From assembly GCF_014197435.1 (NCBI RefSeq), contig NZ_JACIFP010000001.1, forward strand, positions 2,666,001-2,730,000: a stretch of 64,000 bases of DNA, given 5' to 3'. Shown one piece after another: positions 57,072 through 64,000 of the stretch (position 1 is the stretch's first letter; each line of letters opens with the position of its first letter). A model generated the notes under the pieces. It made no database searches. It saw nothing but the letters and a program-made list of their open reading frames with translations, and was not told the DNA's origin. The position numbers and the translations under genes are program-made. This stretch comes from Gordonia humi. Lineage in GTDB: Bacteria; Actinomycetota; Actinomycetes; Mycobacteriales; Mycobacteriaceae.

Positions 57072-58001
57072 ATGAAGAGTTCCGTGAGCACTCTGCGCCT
57101 GATCCCGGTTCCCGGTTCCGCTCCCGAAGACGTCGTCGTGCTGCCCGACGGCCGGATCGCCACCGGACTGGCCGACGGGCGACTCGTGGCGATCGACGTC
57201 GGTTCCGGCGAGGCAGAGGTCCTCGCCGACACCGCGGGCCATCTGCTCGGACTCGATGCGCGCGCCGACGGCTCCATCGTCATCTGCGACCACGACCGCG
57301 GGCTCCTGCTCCTGGAAGCGGGCCGACGGCGTGCGACGGTTCTCGCCGACACCGTCGACGGCCGTCCGCTGCACTTCGCGAGCAACGCCGCGACCGCATC
57401 GGACGGCTCGGTGTACTTCACCACCTCGTCGCAACGCTTCACCATCGACCGGTGGCGCGCCGACCTGATCGAGCACTCGGGCACCGGTCGGCTGTGCCGC
57501 AGGCTCCCGGACGGCGGAGTCGAGGTGCTGCTCGGCGGCCTCCAGTTCGCGAACGGTGTGGTCCTGGCGCCGGACGAGACGTACGCCCTCGTCGCCGAGA
57601 CCGGCGGCGCGCGGATCACGCGGTACTGGCTGACGGGGGAGCGTGCGGGCTCGTCGGAGGTGTTCGTCTACGACCTGCCCGGCTATCCGGACAACATGGC
57701 CGTCGGGTCGGACGGACTGGTGTGGGTCGCGCTGGCCTCACCGCGCAACAGCGTGCTGGAGTCGATGTTCAAGCTCCCGCTTCGTGCTCGCAAGATCCTG
57801 GCGCGTGCGCCGGAGCGGATCGGTCCCGCACCGGAGGAGACCGTGCGGGTACTCGGGATCGGCTTCGACGGGACGATCGTCCACGACGTCCGCCGGGACC
57901 ACCCGGAGTTCTCCTTCGTCACCGGCGTCGCCGAACGCGACGGCGTGCTCTACCTCGGGACGATCCTGCATGACGCGATCGGCGTGCTGCCGGTCGACTG
58001 A
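57072..58001 (+). CDS. SMP-30/strictosidine-synthase-like beta-propeller protein
   Basis: 309 residues of a six-bladed propeller. Repeated blade texts include GSAPEDVVVLPDGRIATGLADGRL, HFASNAATASDGSVYFTTSSQRF, FANGVVLAPDETYALVAETGGARITRYW and PGYPDNMAVGSDGLVWVALA. Family members are lactonases or lyases on small cyclic substrates. ATG 57072 is used; GTG 57084 is possible. Its last 52 bases overlap the end of the convergent ABC gene. Confidence 0.82.
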   Translation: MKSSVSTLRLIPVPGSAPEDVVVLPDGRIATGLADGRLVAIDVGSGEAEVLADTAGHLLGLDARADGSIVICDHDRGLLLLEAGRRRATVLADTVDGRPLHFASNAATASDGSVYFTTSSQRFTIDRWRADLIEHSGTGRLCRRLPDGGVEVLLGGLQFANGVVLAPDETYALVAETGGARITRYWLTGERAGSSEVFVYDLPGYPDNMAVGSDGLVWVALASPRNSVLESMFKLPLRARKILARAPERIGPAPEETVRVLGIGFDGTIVHDVRRDHPEFSFVTGVAERDGVLYLGTILHDAIGVLPVD

Positions 58002-59635
58002 CCCAGCGTGACGACCGAGTCGGCGAGTGCCAGTACGCGGGCGTCGTGGGTGATCAGCAGCGTGGTGCGATCGGCGCAGAGCGTGCGCAGCGGTGTCAGC
58101 AGATCGCCGACGGAGCCGTCGTCGAGGGCCGCGGTCGGCTCGTCGAGGATCAGGATCGGAGTGTCGCGCAGCAGCGCTCGCGCGATGGACAGTCGCTGTC
58201 GTTGGCCGCCGGAGAGTTCGAGCCCGTCGGCGGCCAGAGCGGTGTCGTAGCCGTCGGGGAGCGCCATGATGAACTCGTCGGCGCCCGCCGCGACGGCGGC
58301 GGCGACGATGTCGACGCGCGTCGTGGCGTCGCATCCGTAGGCGATGTTGTCGGCGACGGTTCCGGCCTTGACGACCGGCGTCTGCGGCAGCAACGTGACC
58401 GTCGCCCGCACCGATCGAGCGGTCACCGTCGCCACGTCGGCGCCGTCGACCAGCACCCGCCCGGAGGTGGGCGTCTCCATGCGCGTCGCGATGGCCGCGA
58501 GAGTCGACTTGCCGATGCCGCTGGGGCCGATGAGTGCGGTCACCCGGCCGGGGTGGAGGGTGAGGTCGACGCCGTCGAAGACGGTGCGCTCGCCGCGCCG
58601 CATGCCGACGCCGCGGAACTCGACCAGCCCGTCGCCGACGACCAGATCCGTCGCGTCGTGGACGTCGGGTGCGTGCGGCGGCTCGTCGAGCAGCTCGCAG
58701 ATCCGTTCGGCACTGACCGCGGTGGCCGCCACCGAGAGCCGCACGTCGGCGATCTCCTGCAGTTTCGGGTAGAGCATCGACAGATACCCGGTCAGCGCCA
58801 TCAACTCGCCGACCGACAGCGCGCCGCGTCGGACCTGCCAGACGCCGGCCACGGCGACGACGAGGGCGACCAGGATCTGCGCGAATCCCAGTACCGCGCC
58901 GAAACCCGCTTCGACGCGGGCCAGCGCGATGCGCGAGGCCATCGCCTCCCGGCCGTACGCGTGGACGGCGGCCTGCTCGGCGTGCTCCCGGTTGTACGCG
59001 AGCGTCGTCTCGTGACCGGTGAATCCGGACTGGAGGCCTTCGGCCAAGTCGCTCGTCGCGTCGCGCTCCCGACGCGTGTGCTCGGTCTGCCGTCGTCCGT
59101 ACCAGGCGGACAACGCCCAGATCGGCGGCACCGCGCACAGTGCGACGAGGGTGACGATCGGACTCATCCAGCACGCGGCGGCCAACAGGGCGACCGTGTT
59201 GACCACGGCGACCACGGCCGACAGCAGACCCGAGGAGACGAGGTGTTCGACGGCCTCGAGATCCTCGGAGTGACGGACCACGAGGTCGCCGATGCCGCGG
59301 CGCCGATGGGCGGTGGGTGAGAGTCGTTGGACGTGCGCGAACACGCGGTCACGCAGTGCGAGCACGATCGTCTCCGATTCGCGTGCGGCGAGCACCTGAC
59401 CGCCGTAGTCGGTGAGCGACGACACCGCTGTGACGCCGATCCACACGAGTGCCAGCGGCGCGAGCGCCCAGAGCGTCGGCGCGTCGAGCGCGGCGTCGAC
59501 GACGTCGGCGAGGACGAACACGCCTGCCGCGTCGAATCCGGCCGCGACGACGAAGGCGACGGCGGCCACGGACAGTGCGCGTCGATGCCCGCGCAGCATC
59601 GGCGCGAACCGGGCGACGGCCTGGCGAAGAGTCAT
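57950..59635 (-). CDS. ABC exporter, fused permease-ATPase
   Basis: 561 residues: six-TM domain (about 1-310), then Walker A GPSGIGKSTLAAIA, signature LSGGQRQRLSIARALL, Walker B ILILDEPTAALDDG and H-loop LLITHDARV. Resembles CydC/CydD-like or small-molecule exporters, but no partner gene adjoins. ATG 59635. A 39-residue Arg/Trp-rich gene lies 77 bases upstream on the same strand, separated by a strong hairpin. Confidence 0.83.
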   Translation of the reverse strand: MTLRQAVARFAPMLRGHRRALSVAAVAFVVAAGFDAAGVFVLADVVDAALDAPTLWALAPLALVWIGVTAVSSLTDYGGQVLAARESETIVLALRDRVFAHVQRLSPTAHRRRGIGDLVVRHSEDLEAVEHLVSSGLLSAVVAVVNTVALLAAACWMSPIVTLVALCAVPPIWALSAWYGRRQTEHTRRERDATSDLAEGLQSGFTGHETTLAYNREHAEQAAVHAYGREAMASRIALARVEAGFGAVLGFAQILVALVVAVAGVWQVRRGALSVGELMALTGYLSMLYPKLQEIADVRLSVAATAVSAERICELLDEPPHAPDVHDATDLVVGDGLVEFRGVGMRRGERTVFDGVDLTLHPGRVTALIGPSGIGKSTLAAIATRMETPTSGRVLVDGADVATVTARSVRATVTLLPQTPVVKAGTVADNIAYGCDATTRVDIVAAAVAAGADEFIMALPDGYDTALAADGLELSGGQRQRLSIARALLRDTPILILDEPTAALDDGSVGDLLTPLRTLCADRTTLLITHDARVLALADSVVTLGQSTGSTPIASCRIVPR

Positions 59636-59655
59636 GGGAGTCCTGTGCGACGGCC

Positions 59656-59687
59656 GTGCGCCGGGCTCGTCGACGAGCCCGGCGCAC
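59656..59687 (-). terminator. palindromic hairpin between the small gene and the ABC gene
   Basis: 14-bp perfect arms GTGCGCCGGGCTCG (59656-59669) and complement (59674-59687) around TCGA. It starts 25 bases after the small gene's stop and would terminate or attenuate its transcript ahead of the ABC gene. Confidence 0.65.
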
Positions 59688-59712
59688 GCGGGGGTTGGAT
59701 GCGGGATGCGGG

Positions 59713-59832
59713 TCAGCGCCAGGTCCAGGTCCACCGACGGTTACGGCGGTCCCACTGGCGGACGCGGCGACGTCGCGGGGCCGCGTGCTGCTGCTGCGGG
59801 GCGGGCTGACGGTTCGGGGTGGGGTGTGCCAT
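59713..59832 (-). CDS. 39-residue Arg/Trp-rich small protein
   Basis: ATG 59832 is preceded by GAAGGAG with good spacing. The product begins MAHPTPNRQPAPQQQHAAP and ends RRNRRWTWTWR, with eleven arginines and four tryptophans in 39 residues and no lysine. The strong ribosome site, G/C third positions and a hairpin right after the stop argue for a real gene. It could be a nucleic-acid-binding or cationic membrane-active peptide. The ABC exporter downstream makes export conceivable, but there is no leader or GG site. Confidence 0.55.
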   Translation of the reverse strand: MAHPTPNRQPAPQQQHAAPRRRRVRQWDRRNRRWTWTWR

Positions 59833-60095
59833 GGGGCGCTCCTTCTTCTGATTCGGTTTCAATTCGGATGTGGCACCGGGCTTCTCGGCGCCACACGAAT
59901 CAAGGTATGGACGATTCCTGGACGCACACGGGGTGATCTCCTGTCGGTTTCCTGGTGGCCCTCACACGCGTGGTCGACGCGGTGCGAGGTCTTTGTGACG
60001 TCTCCGTGACGGCCGTGGCCGCCGTCGGCAACATCGGCTCCTTAGCGTCGTGTCCAGTCGGCGAGATCCGCCGACGACGCACGAGAGGGGCGCGC

Positions 60096-61418
60096 ATGCG
60101 GCGACGTCGGACGATCGAACACTGGGATCCAGAGGACACGGCGGCGTGGGAGAACGGCGGCGCGGCCGTCGCCCGCCGCAACCTGATCTGGTCCGTCGTG
60201 GCCGAGCACGTCGGATTCTCCGTCTGGTCGTTGTGGTCGGTGATGGTGCTCTTCATGCCGTCGGACGTGTACGGGATCTCGACCGGCGACAAGTTCCTGA
60301 TCGGCGCGGTGGCCACGCTGACCGGCGCACTGCTGCGGTTCCCGTACACGATGGCGACCACGCGGTTCGGCGGCCGCACCTGGACGGTGTTCTCCGCGGC
60401 GGTCCTGCTGATTCCGGTGTCGGCGACCATCGTGCTGCTCGCGAATCCGGGACAGCCGCTGTGGGCGTACCTGGTGTGCGCGGCGCTGACGGGGCTCGGC
60501 GGCGGCAACTTCGCGTCGTCGATGACGAACATCAACGCGTTCTACCCCCAACGACTCAAGGGATGGGCCCTCGGACTCAACGCGGGCGGCGGGAATCTCG
60601 GCGTCCCGGCCGTCCAACTGCTCGGCCTGCTGGTACTGGCCTGGGCCGGTGCGGGCGAGCCGTACTGGGTGTGTGCGTTCTATCTGGTGGCACTGGTCGT
60701 CGCCGGTATCGGTGCGGCGGTCTTCATGGACGATCTCGACGGTCCGGGAGTCGATGTGAGTGCCATGCGCGGCGCGTTGCGCGATCGGAACACGTGGTGC
60801 GTCTCGCTGCTGTACATCGGCACCTTCGGCTCGTTCATCGGCTTCTCGTTCGCGTTCGCCCAGGTGCTGGCCATCGACTTCCGGGAGGGCGGACAGTCGG
60901 CGTCCGACGCGGCGTTGCACGCGGCGTCGATCGCCTTCGTCGGCCCGCTGCTCGGCTCGATCAGCCGGGTGTACGGCGGTCGTCTCGCCGACCGGTTCGG
61001 CGGTGCGCCGGTGACGCTCGCGGTGTTCGTCGGCATGATCGCCGCCGCCGGGCTGCTGGTCGCGGGCGAAGGATCGCTGACCGTCATGACCGTCGCGTTC
61101 ATCGTGCTGTTCGTGTTGTCCGGGATGGGCAACGGCTCGGTGTACAAGATCATCCCGACCGTGTTCCCCGATCGTGCGGCGTCCGGGGCGGTCATCGGCA
61201 TCGCGGGAGCACTCGGCGGGCTGGGCGGCGTCGGCATCAACCTCGTGCTGCGGCAGGCGTACCAGTCCGGCGACGGCGGGTCGCCGGTGTGGGCGTTCGC
61301 GGTGTTCGCCGCGTTCTACGCCGTCGCCGCCGTCATCACCTGGCGGGCGTACGTCGGTGCGGCGCGCGGAGTTCCGGCCGAGGACGTCGTCGCGGCGTCT
61401 GGAACGATGAGGTCATGA
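60096..61418 (+). CDS. narK: nitrate/nitrite transporter, NarK family
   Basis: A 440-residue 12-TM MFS transporter. FLIGAVATLTGALLRFPYTMATTRFGGR has the nitrate-signature arginine region, ALTGLGGGNFASSMTNINAFYPQRLKGWALGLNAGGGNLGVPAVQ is nitrate signature 1, and GNGSVYKIIPTVFP with IAGALGGLGGVGINL covers signature 2. ATG 60096 after GAGAGGGG. Its stop overlaps the HemD-fusion start (ATGA). The 263 bases upstream to the small gene hold promoters only. Confidence 0.92.
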   Translation: MRRRRTIEHWDPEDTAAWENGGAAVARRNLIWSVVAEHVGFSVWSLWSVMVLFMPSDVYGISTGDKFLIGAVATLTGALLRFPYTMATTRFGGRTWTVFSAAVLLIPVSATIVLLANPGQPLWAYLVCAALTGLGGGNFASSMTNINAFYPQRLKGWALGLNAGGGNLGVPAVQLLGLLVLAWAGAGEPYWVCAFYLVALVVAGIGAAVFMDDLDGPGVDVSAMRGALRDRNTWCVSLLYIGTFGSFIGFSFAFAQVLAIDFREGGQSASDAALHAASIAFVGPLLGSISRVYGGRLADRFGGAPVTLAVFVGMIAAAGLLVAGEGSLTVMTVAFIVLFVLSGMGNGSVYKIIPTVFPDRAASGAVIGIAGALGGLGGVGINLVLRQAYQSGDGGSPVWAFAVFAAFYAVAAVITWRAYVGAARGVPAEDVVAASGTMRS

Positions 61419-62551
61419 CGTCGAACGCGGATACGAGAACCCCGCCCACACTGGCGGGGTTCTCCGTCGCGATCACGGCGGCGCGTCGGGCCGAGGAGTT
61501 CGAGGCGCTGTTGACCCGGCGCGGTGCGCGCGTGGTGTCGGCGGCCGCCATCTCGATGGTGCCGTTGTCCGACGACGCCGGACTGTCGGAGGCCACGCGC
61601 GCGCTGATCGCCGAGCCGCCGGACCTGCTGATCGCGACCACCGGCATCGGCTTCCGAGGCTGGATCGAGGCCGCCGACGAGTGGGGGCTGGCCGACGATC
61701 TGCTCGGCGCGCTCGGTTCGGCGCGGATCATCTCCCGCGGCCCCAAGGCGACGGGTGCGCTCCGTGCGGCGGGTCTGCGCGAGGAGTGGTCGCCGGCGTC
61801 GGAGTCGTCCGCGGAGGTGCTCGACCATCTGACGGCCGACGATCTCGACGGACGTCGTGTCGCGGTCCAACTGCACGGGGCCACCGACGCGTGGGACCCG
61901 AATCCTGGCTTCCTCTCCGGACTCGAGGACCGGGGCGCGCGCATCGTCGGTGTGCCCGTCTATCGATGGGAGGGGCCGAGCGACGTCGACGCGTTCGACG
62001 CGTTGATCGACGACGTCGCGCACGCCCGGGTCGACGCGGTGGCGTTCACGTCGGCGCCGGCCGCCGCATCGATGCTGCTGCGCGCGGGCGAGCTCGGCGT
62101 GCGCGACCGGCTCGTGCGGGTCCTCGAAACCGATGTGACGGCCTACAGCGTCGGGCCGGTGACCTCGGTTCCCCTCGACCAGGCCGCGATCCCCAGCGTG
62201 GCGCCTGATCGGATGCGGCTCGGTGCGCTGGCCAGGCTGATCGGTGAGGACCTGCCGGTCCGGTCGCCGGACCTGGACGTCGCCGGTCACCGGCTCGGTG
62301 TGCATGCGGCGTCGGCCGTCGTCGACGGTGAGGTCCGCGAGGTGTCGGCGACCGGTCTGGCCGTGCTCAGAGTGCTGGCGTCGACACCCGGCGAGGTCGT
62401 CTCCCGACAGGACCTGCTCGAGGTGCTGCCGGTCGCGGGCGACGATCCGCACGCCGTCGAGGTCGCCGTCGCACGTCTGCGGACCGCGCTCGGCGTCCGC
62501 GAGATGATCGGGACCGTGGTCAAGCGCGGGTATCGACTGGCGGTGGACTGA
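61415..62551 (+). CDS. uroporphyrinogen-III synthase fused to a winged-helix domain
   Basis: 378 residues. About 1-265 is a HemD fold (LAGFSVAITAARRAEEFEALLTRRGA, TTGIGFRGWIEAADEWG, VAFTSAPAAASML). About 275-378 is an OmpR/PhoB-type winged helix (ATGLAVLRVLASTPGEVVSRQDLLEVLP, VEVAVARLRTALG, VVKRGYRL). The pair matches M. tuberculosis Rv0260c, a putative regulator of nitrite assimilation; whether the HemD half is catalytic or a sensor is open. Translationally coupled to narK. Confidence 0.9.
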   Translation: MTSNADTRTPPTLAGFSVAITAARRAEEFEALLTRRGARVVSAAAISMVPLSDDAGLSEATRALIAEPPDLLIATTGIGFRGWIEAADEWGLADDLLGALGSARIISRGPKATGALRAAGLREEWSPASESSAEVLDHLTADDLDGRRVAVQLHGATDAWDPNPGFLSGLEDRGARIVGVPVYRWEGPSDVDAFDALIDDVAHARVDAVAFTSAPAAASMLLRAGELGVRDRLVRVLETDVTAYSVGPVTSVPLDQAAIPSVAPDRMRLGALARLIGEDLPVRSPDLDVAGHRLGVHAASAVVDGEVREVSATGLAVLRVLASTPGEVVSRQDLLEVLPVAGDDPHAVEVAVARLRTALGVREMIGTVVKRGYRLAVD

Positions 62552-62553
62552 GA

Positions 62554-63291
62554 TCAGCCGGTCGCGGCACCGCCCGCCGACACCTCCGCGTCGTCGAACG
62601 CCCCGGGCGCGTGGCCGAGCGAGGCGAGCCGACACACCCGGTCGAGGACCGACGGATGCAGACCGAGCGGCCGCGCGACGACATCGGCGCCCGCGGCGTC
62701 GAGCCGCGACTGGAACAGTCCGGGCGCCAGCAGGTGCGACGCGACGGCGACGCGATCGTGGCGGCGCCGCATCGCCGTGACGACGGCCTCGACCGAACGA
62801 TAGTGCGGCGCGGCGGCGGTCGGCGCCGCGAACGCCACCTCGACCGGTGCGTCCACCCGCGCCGCGAGGTCGCGTGCGACGGTCTCGACATCGGCGTGCG
62901 AGGAGGGGTCCGACGAGCCCGCGGCGGCCAGGACCACCGCGTCGCCCGGACGGCGCCCGGCCTGCGCCAACCGGTCGGCGAGCGCACGCACGATCTCCGC
63001 GGAAGGTCCGAGCGAGTCGGTGACACGAGTCGGCGGCAGTCCCGGACGCGTGAGGTGCCGCGGCAGATCCCGTCGCACGTGATGCCCGCGGCCGAGGAAT
63101 GCGGGTACGACGGTCACCTCGTCGTCGAGTGGAGACGAGGCGAGGGCCTCGGCGGGGTTCGGCCCGAGAACGTCGACGAACGCGACCCGGACGCGGACAC
63201 GGAGCCGCTCGCGCATCGCCGCCGCGAGATCGCCGATCACGGCAACGCCGTGCGGACTCCTGGTCCCGTGCGCGACGAGCAGCACGCTCAC
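62554..63291 (-). CDS. sirohydrochlorin chelatase-like protein (CbiX family)
   Basis: A 245-residue two-module CbiX-type protein: SVLLVAHGTRSPHGVAVIGDL at the N-terminus with the metal-site histidine, VPAFLGRGHHVRRDLP with the second histidine, and a second module ending SHLLAPGLFQSRL. It would insert iron into sirohydrochlorin for the sirohaem of NirB. GTG 63291 overlaps the nirD stop (GTGA), so it is the third gene of the nirBD operon. Convergent with the HemD fusion, two bases apart. Confidence 0.85.
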   Translation of the reverse strand: MSVLLVAHGTRSPHGVAVIGDLAAAMRERLRVRVRVAFVDVLGPNPAEALASSPLDDEVTVVPAFLGRGHHVRRDLPRHLTRPGLPPTRVTDSLGPSAEIVRALADRLAQAGRRPGDAVVLAAAGSSDPSSHADVETVARDLAARVDAPVEVAFAAPTAAAPHYRSVEAVVTAMRRRHDRVAVASHLLAPGLFQSRLDAAGADVVARPLGLHPSVLDRVCRLASLGHAPGAFDDAEVSAGGAATG

Positions 63292-63704
63292 CGCGCGACC
63301 TCGGAGACGACGGGCTCGGGTCGCGAACCGAACCGGATCTGCGGTGAGTTCGCCACGAACACCGTGCCGTCTATTCCGATCCGAGTGGCGTAGACCGGGA
63401 CTCGGACTCCGTCGACGTCGAGGCAGCGGCCGTCGATCAGGCTGAACACCTGCTTCTTCAGGGGCGACGCGACGACGGGGAAGCCGCCGCGGTCGCCGAC
63501 GATCCCGCGGGAGAGCACCGCGGCGCGTCCGATCGGATCGATGTTGCCGATCGCGCGCAGCGAGTCGTCGGCGAGCCGGAACAGGGCCACCTGGCCGCCG
63601 TCGGGCAGCAGCACGGCGACGCCGCGCAGCGGCTGCAGTCGGTGATACGCGCACGCGGGAGTCCAGTCGCGGGTCCAGCGGTGCAGGTCGAAGTTCACGC
63701 TCAC
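63288..63704 (-). CDS. nirD: nitrite reductase small subunit
   Basis: A 138-residue Rieske-like NirD subunit of assimilatory NADH-nitrite reductase. WTPACAYHRLQPLRGVAVLLPDG, QVALFRLADDSLRAIGNIDPIGRAAVLSRGIVGDRGG and VASPLKKQVFSLIDGRCLD are typical; like other NirD proteins it lacks a full set of Rieske cysteines and histidines. GTG 63704 has GAGGAG six bases upstream and overlaps the nirB stop. Confidence 0.92.
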   Translation of the reverse strand: MSVNFDLHRWTRDWTPACAYHRLQPLRGVAVLLPDGGQVALFRLADDSLRAIGNIDPIGRAAVLSRGIVGDRGGFPVVASPLKKQVFSLIDGRCLDVDGVRVPVYATRIGIDGTVFVANSPQIRFGSRPEPVVSEVAR

Positions 63705-64000
63705 GCGTTGCTCCTCACAGTCGGTTCCCCGAGCAGTACGGGGACGCGTCGGCCGTGGCTCTCGCCGAACGACACGGTCGGGTCCGGCACGTCGGGGGCG
63801 TTGACGAACGAGACGAATCGGGCCAGCTTGTCCGGGTCGTCGAGTACGCCCTTCCATTCGCAGCGGTAGCCGTCGACGTGGCGTGCCATCGCCGCCTCGA
63901 AGTCGGCGGCGAGGCCGAGGTCGTCGTTGACCACCACCGAGCGCAGGTGATCGAGGCCGCCGTCGAGGTTCTCCAGCCAGGGCGCGGTCCGTTGCAGACG
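63701..64000 (-). CDS. nirB: nitrite reductase large subunit, 3' end (partial)
   Basis: The last 99 codons of a gene entering from the right edge. LENLDGGLDHLRSVVVNDDLG, HVDGYRCEWKGVLDDPDKLARFVSFVN and DPTVSFGESHGRRVPV are the C-terminal segment of NirB, which reduces nitrite to ammonium with sirohaem and a 4Fe-4S cluster. The catalytic parts lie outside. Its stop overlaps nirD (GTGA). Confidence 0.9.
   Translation of the reverse strand, partial: RLQRTAPWLENLDGGLDHLRSVVVNDDLGLAADFEAAMARHVDGYRCEWKGVLDDPDKLARFVSFVNAPDVPDPTVSFGESHGRRVPVLLGEPTVRSNA

Noticed and set aside
59836..60095. GlnR boxes in front of narK
   Set aside because: GTGAC and GAAAC-like words are present but not in the GTnAC-N6-GAAAC spacing, so I do not call a site.

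Overview
The window is high-GC DNA (about 68% where I counted) from an actinomycete. It carries a mycolate-reductase (cmrA-type) gene beside orn and tRNA-His, a complete nuoA-N operon with a receiver-like gene upstream, and a nirB-nirD/chelatase/HemD-regulator/narK locus. All three arrangements resemble mycobacteria and relatives. The best guess is a mycolic-acid member of the Mycobacteriales such as Gordonia; the genus is inference, the group is fairly safe.

Layout. 1-4100: end of a MarR regulator, two acetyltransferases, a luciferase-like oxidoreductase, a crotonase and a peptidase E. 4106-11154: allantoin catabolism (allantoinase, NCS1 permease, racemase, ureidoglycine aminohydrolase, a CitE-like aldolase, an IclR regulator). 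Four copies of one dyad, TTCC-N7-GGAR, lie in front of these genes and probably form the regulon's operators. 11270-16590: a scar region. A decayed short-chain dehydrogenase gene is followed by a lone CRISPR repeat, then a 4.5-kb low-GC element, then three more CRISPR repeats. The element is bounded by an 11-base direct repeat and carries a broken serine integrase, two frameshifted small genes and a tight three-gene cassette of unknown proteins. It appears to have integrated inside a type I-E-like array that has no cas genes in view.

16760-20277: a TetR/MFS efflux pair, a DUF4352 membrane protein and a pterin dehydratase. 20312-35630: nuoN to nuoA on the minus strand, fourteen genes, with nearly every junction overlapping. 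nuoL and nuoH contain short inserts that match a dispersed repeat found between genes elsewhere in the window. 35891-46651: receiver-like protein, GGCT-fold protein, butanediol-type dehydrogenase, an ECF sigma factor with TPR tail plus DGPF partner, a 952-residue FAD/Fe-S oxidoreductase, a LysR/MFS pair, an aldo-keto reductase and a glyoxalase-fold protein.

46719-52412: a TetR gene divergent from a four-gene operon (small membrane protein, esterase, two half-size ABC exporters). 52494-56973: tRNA-His, orn, cmrA, fadH and a PadR regulator. 57072-59832: an SMP-30-like protein, an ABC exporter and a 39-residue Arg/Trp-rich small protein. 60096-64000: nitrate/nitrite transport (narK), a HemD-winged-helix fusion, a CbiX-like chelatase, nirD and the 3' end of nirB, together a nitrite-assimilation and sirohaem locus.

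The strongest lead for something undescribed is the element at 11902-16407: its three unknown cargo genes have the size, overlap and base composition of a transferred defence-type cassette, including a two-TM plus beta-rich protein.
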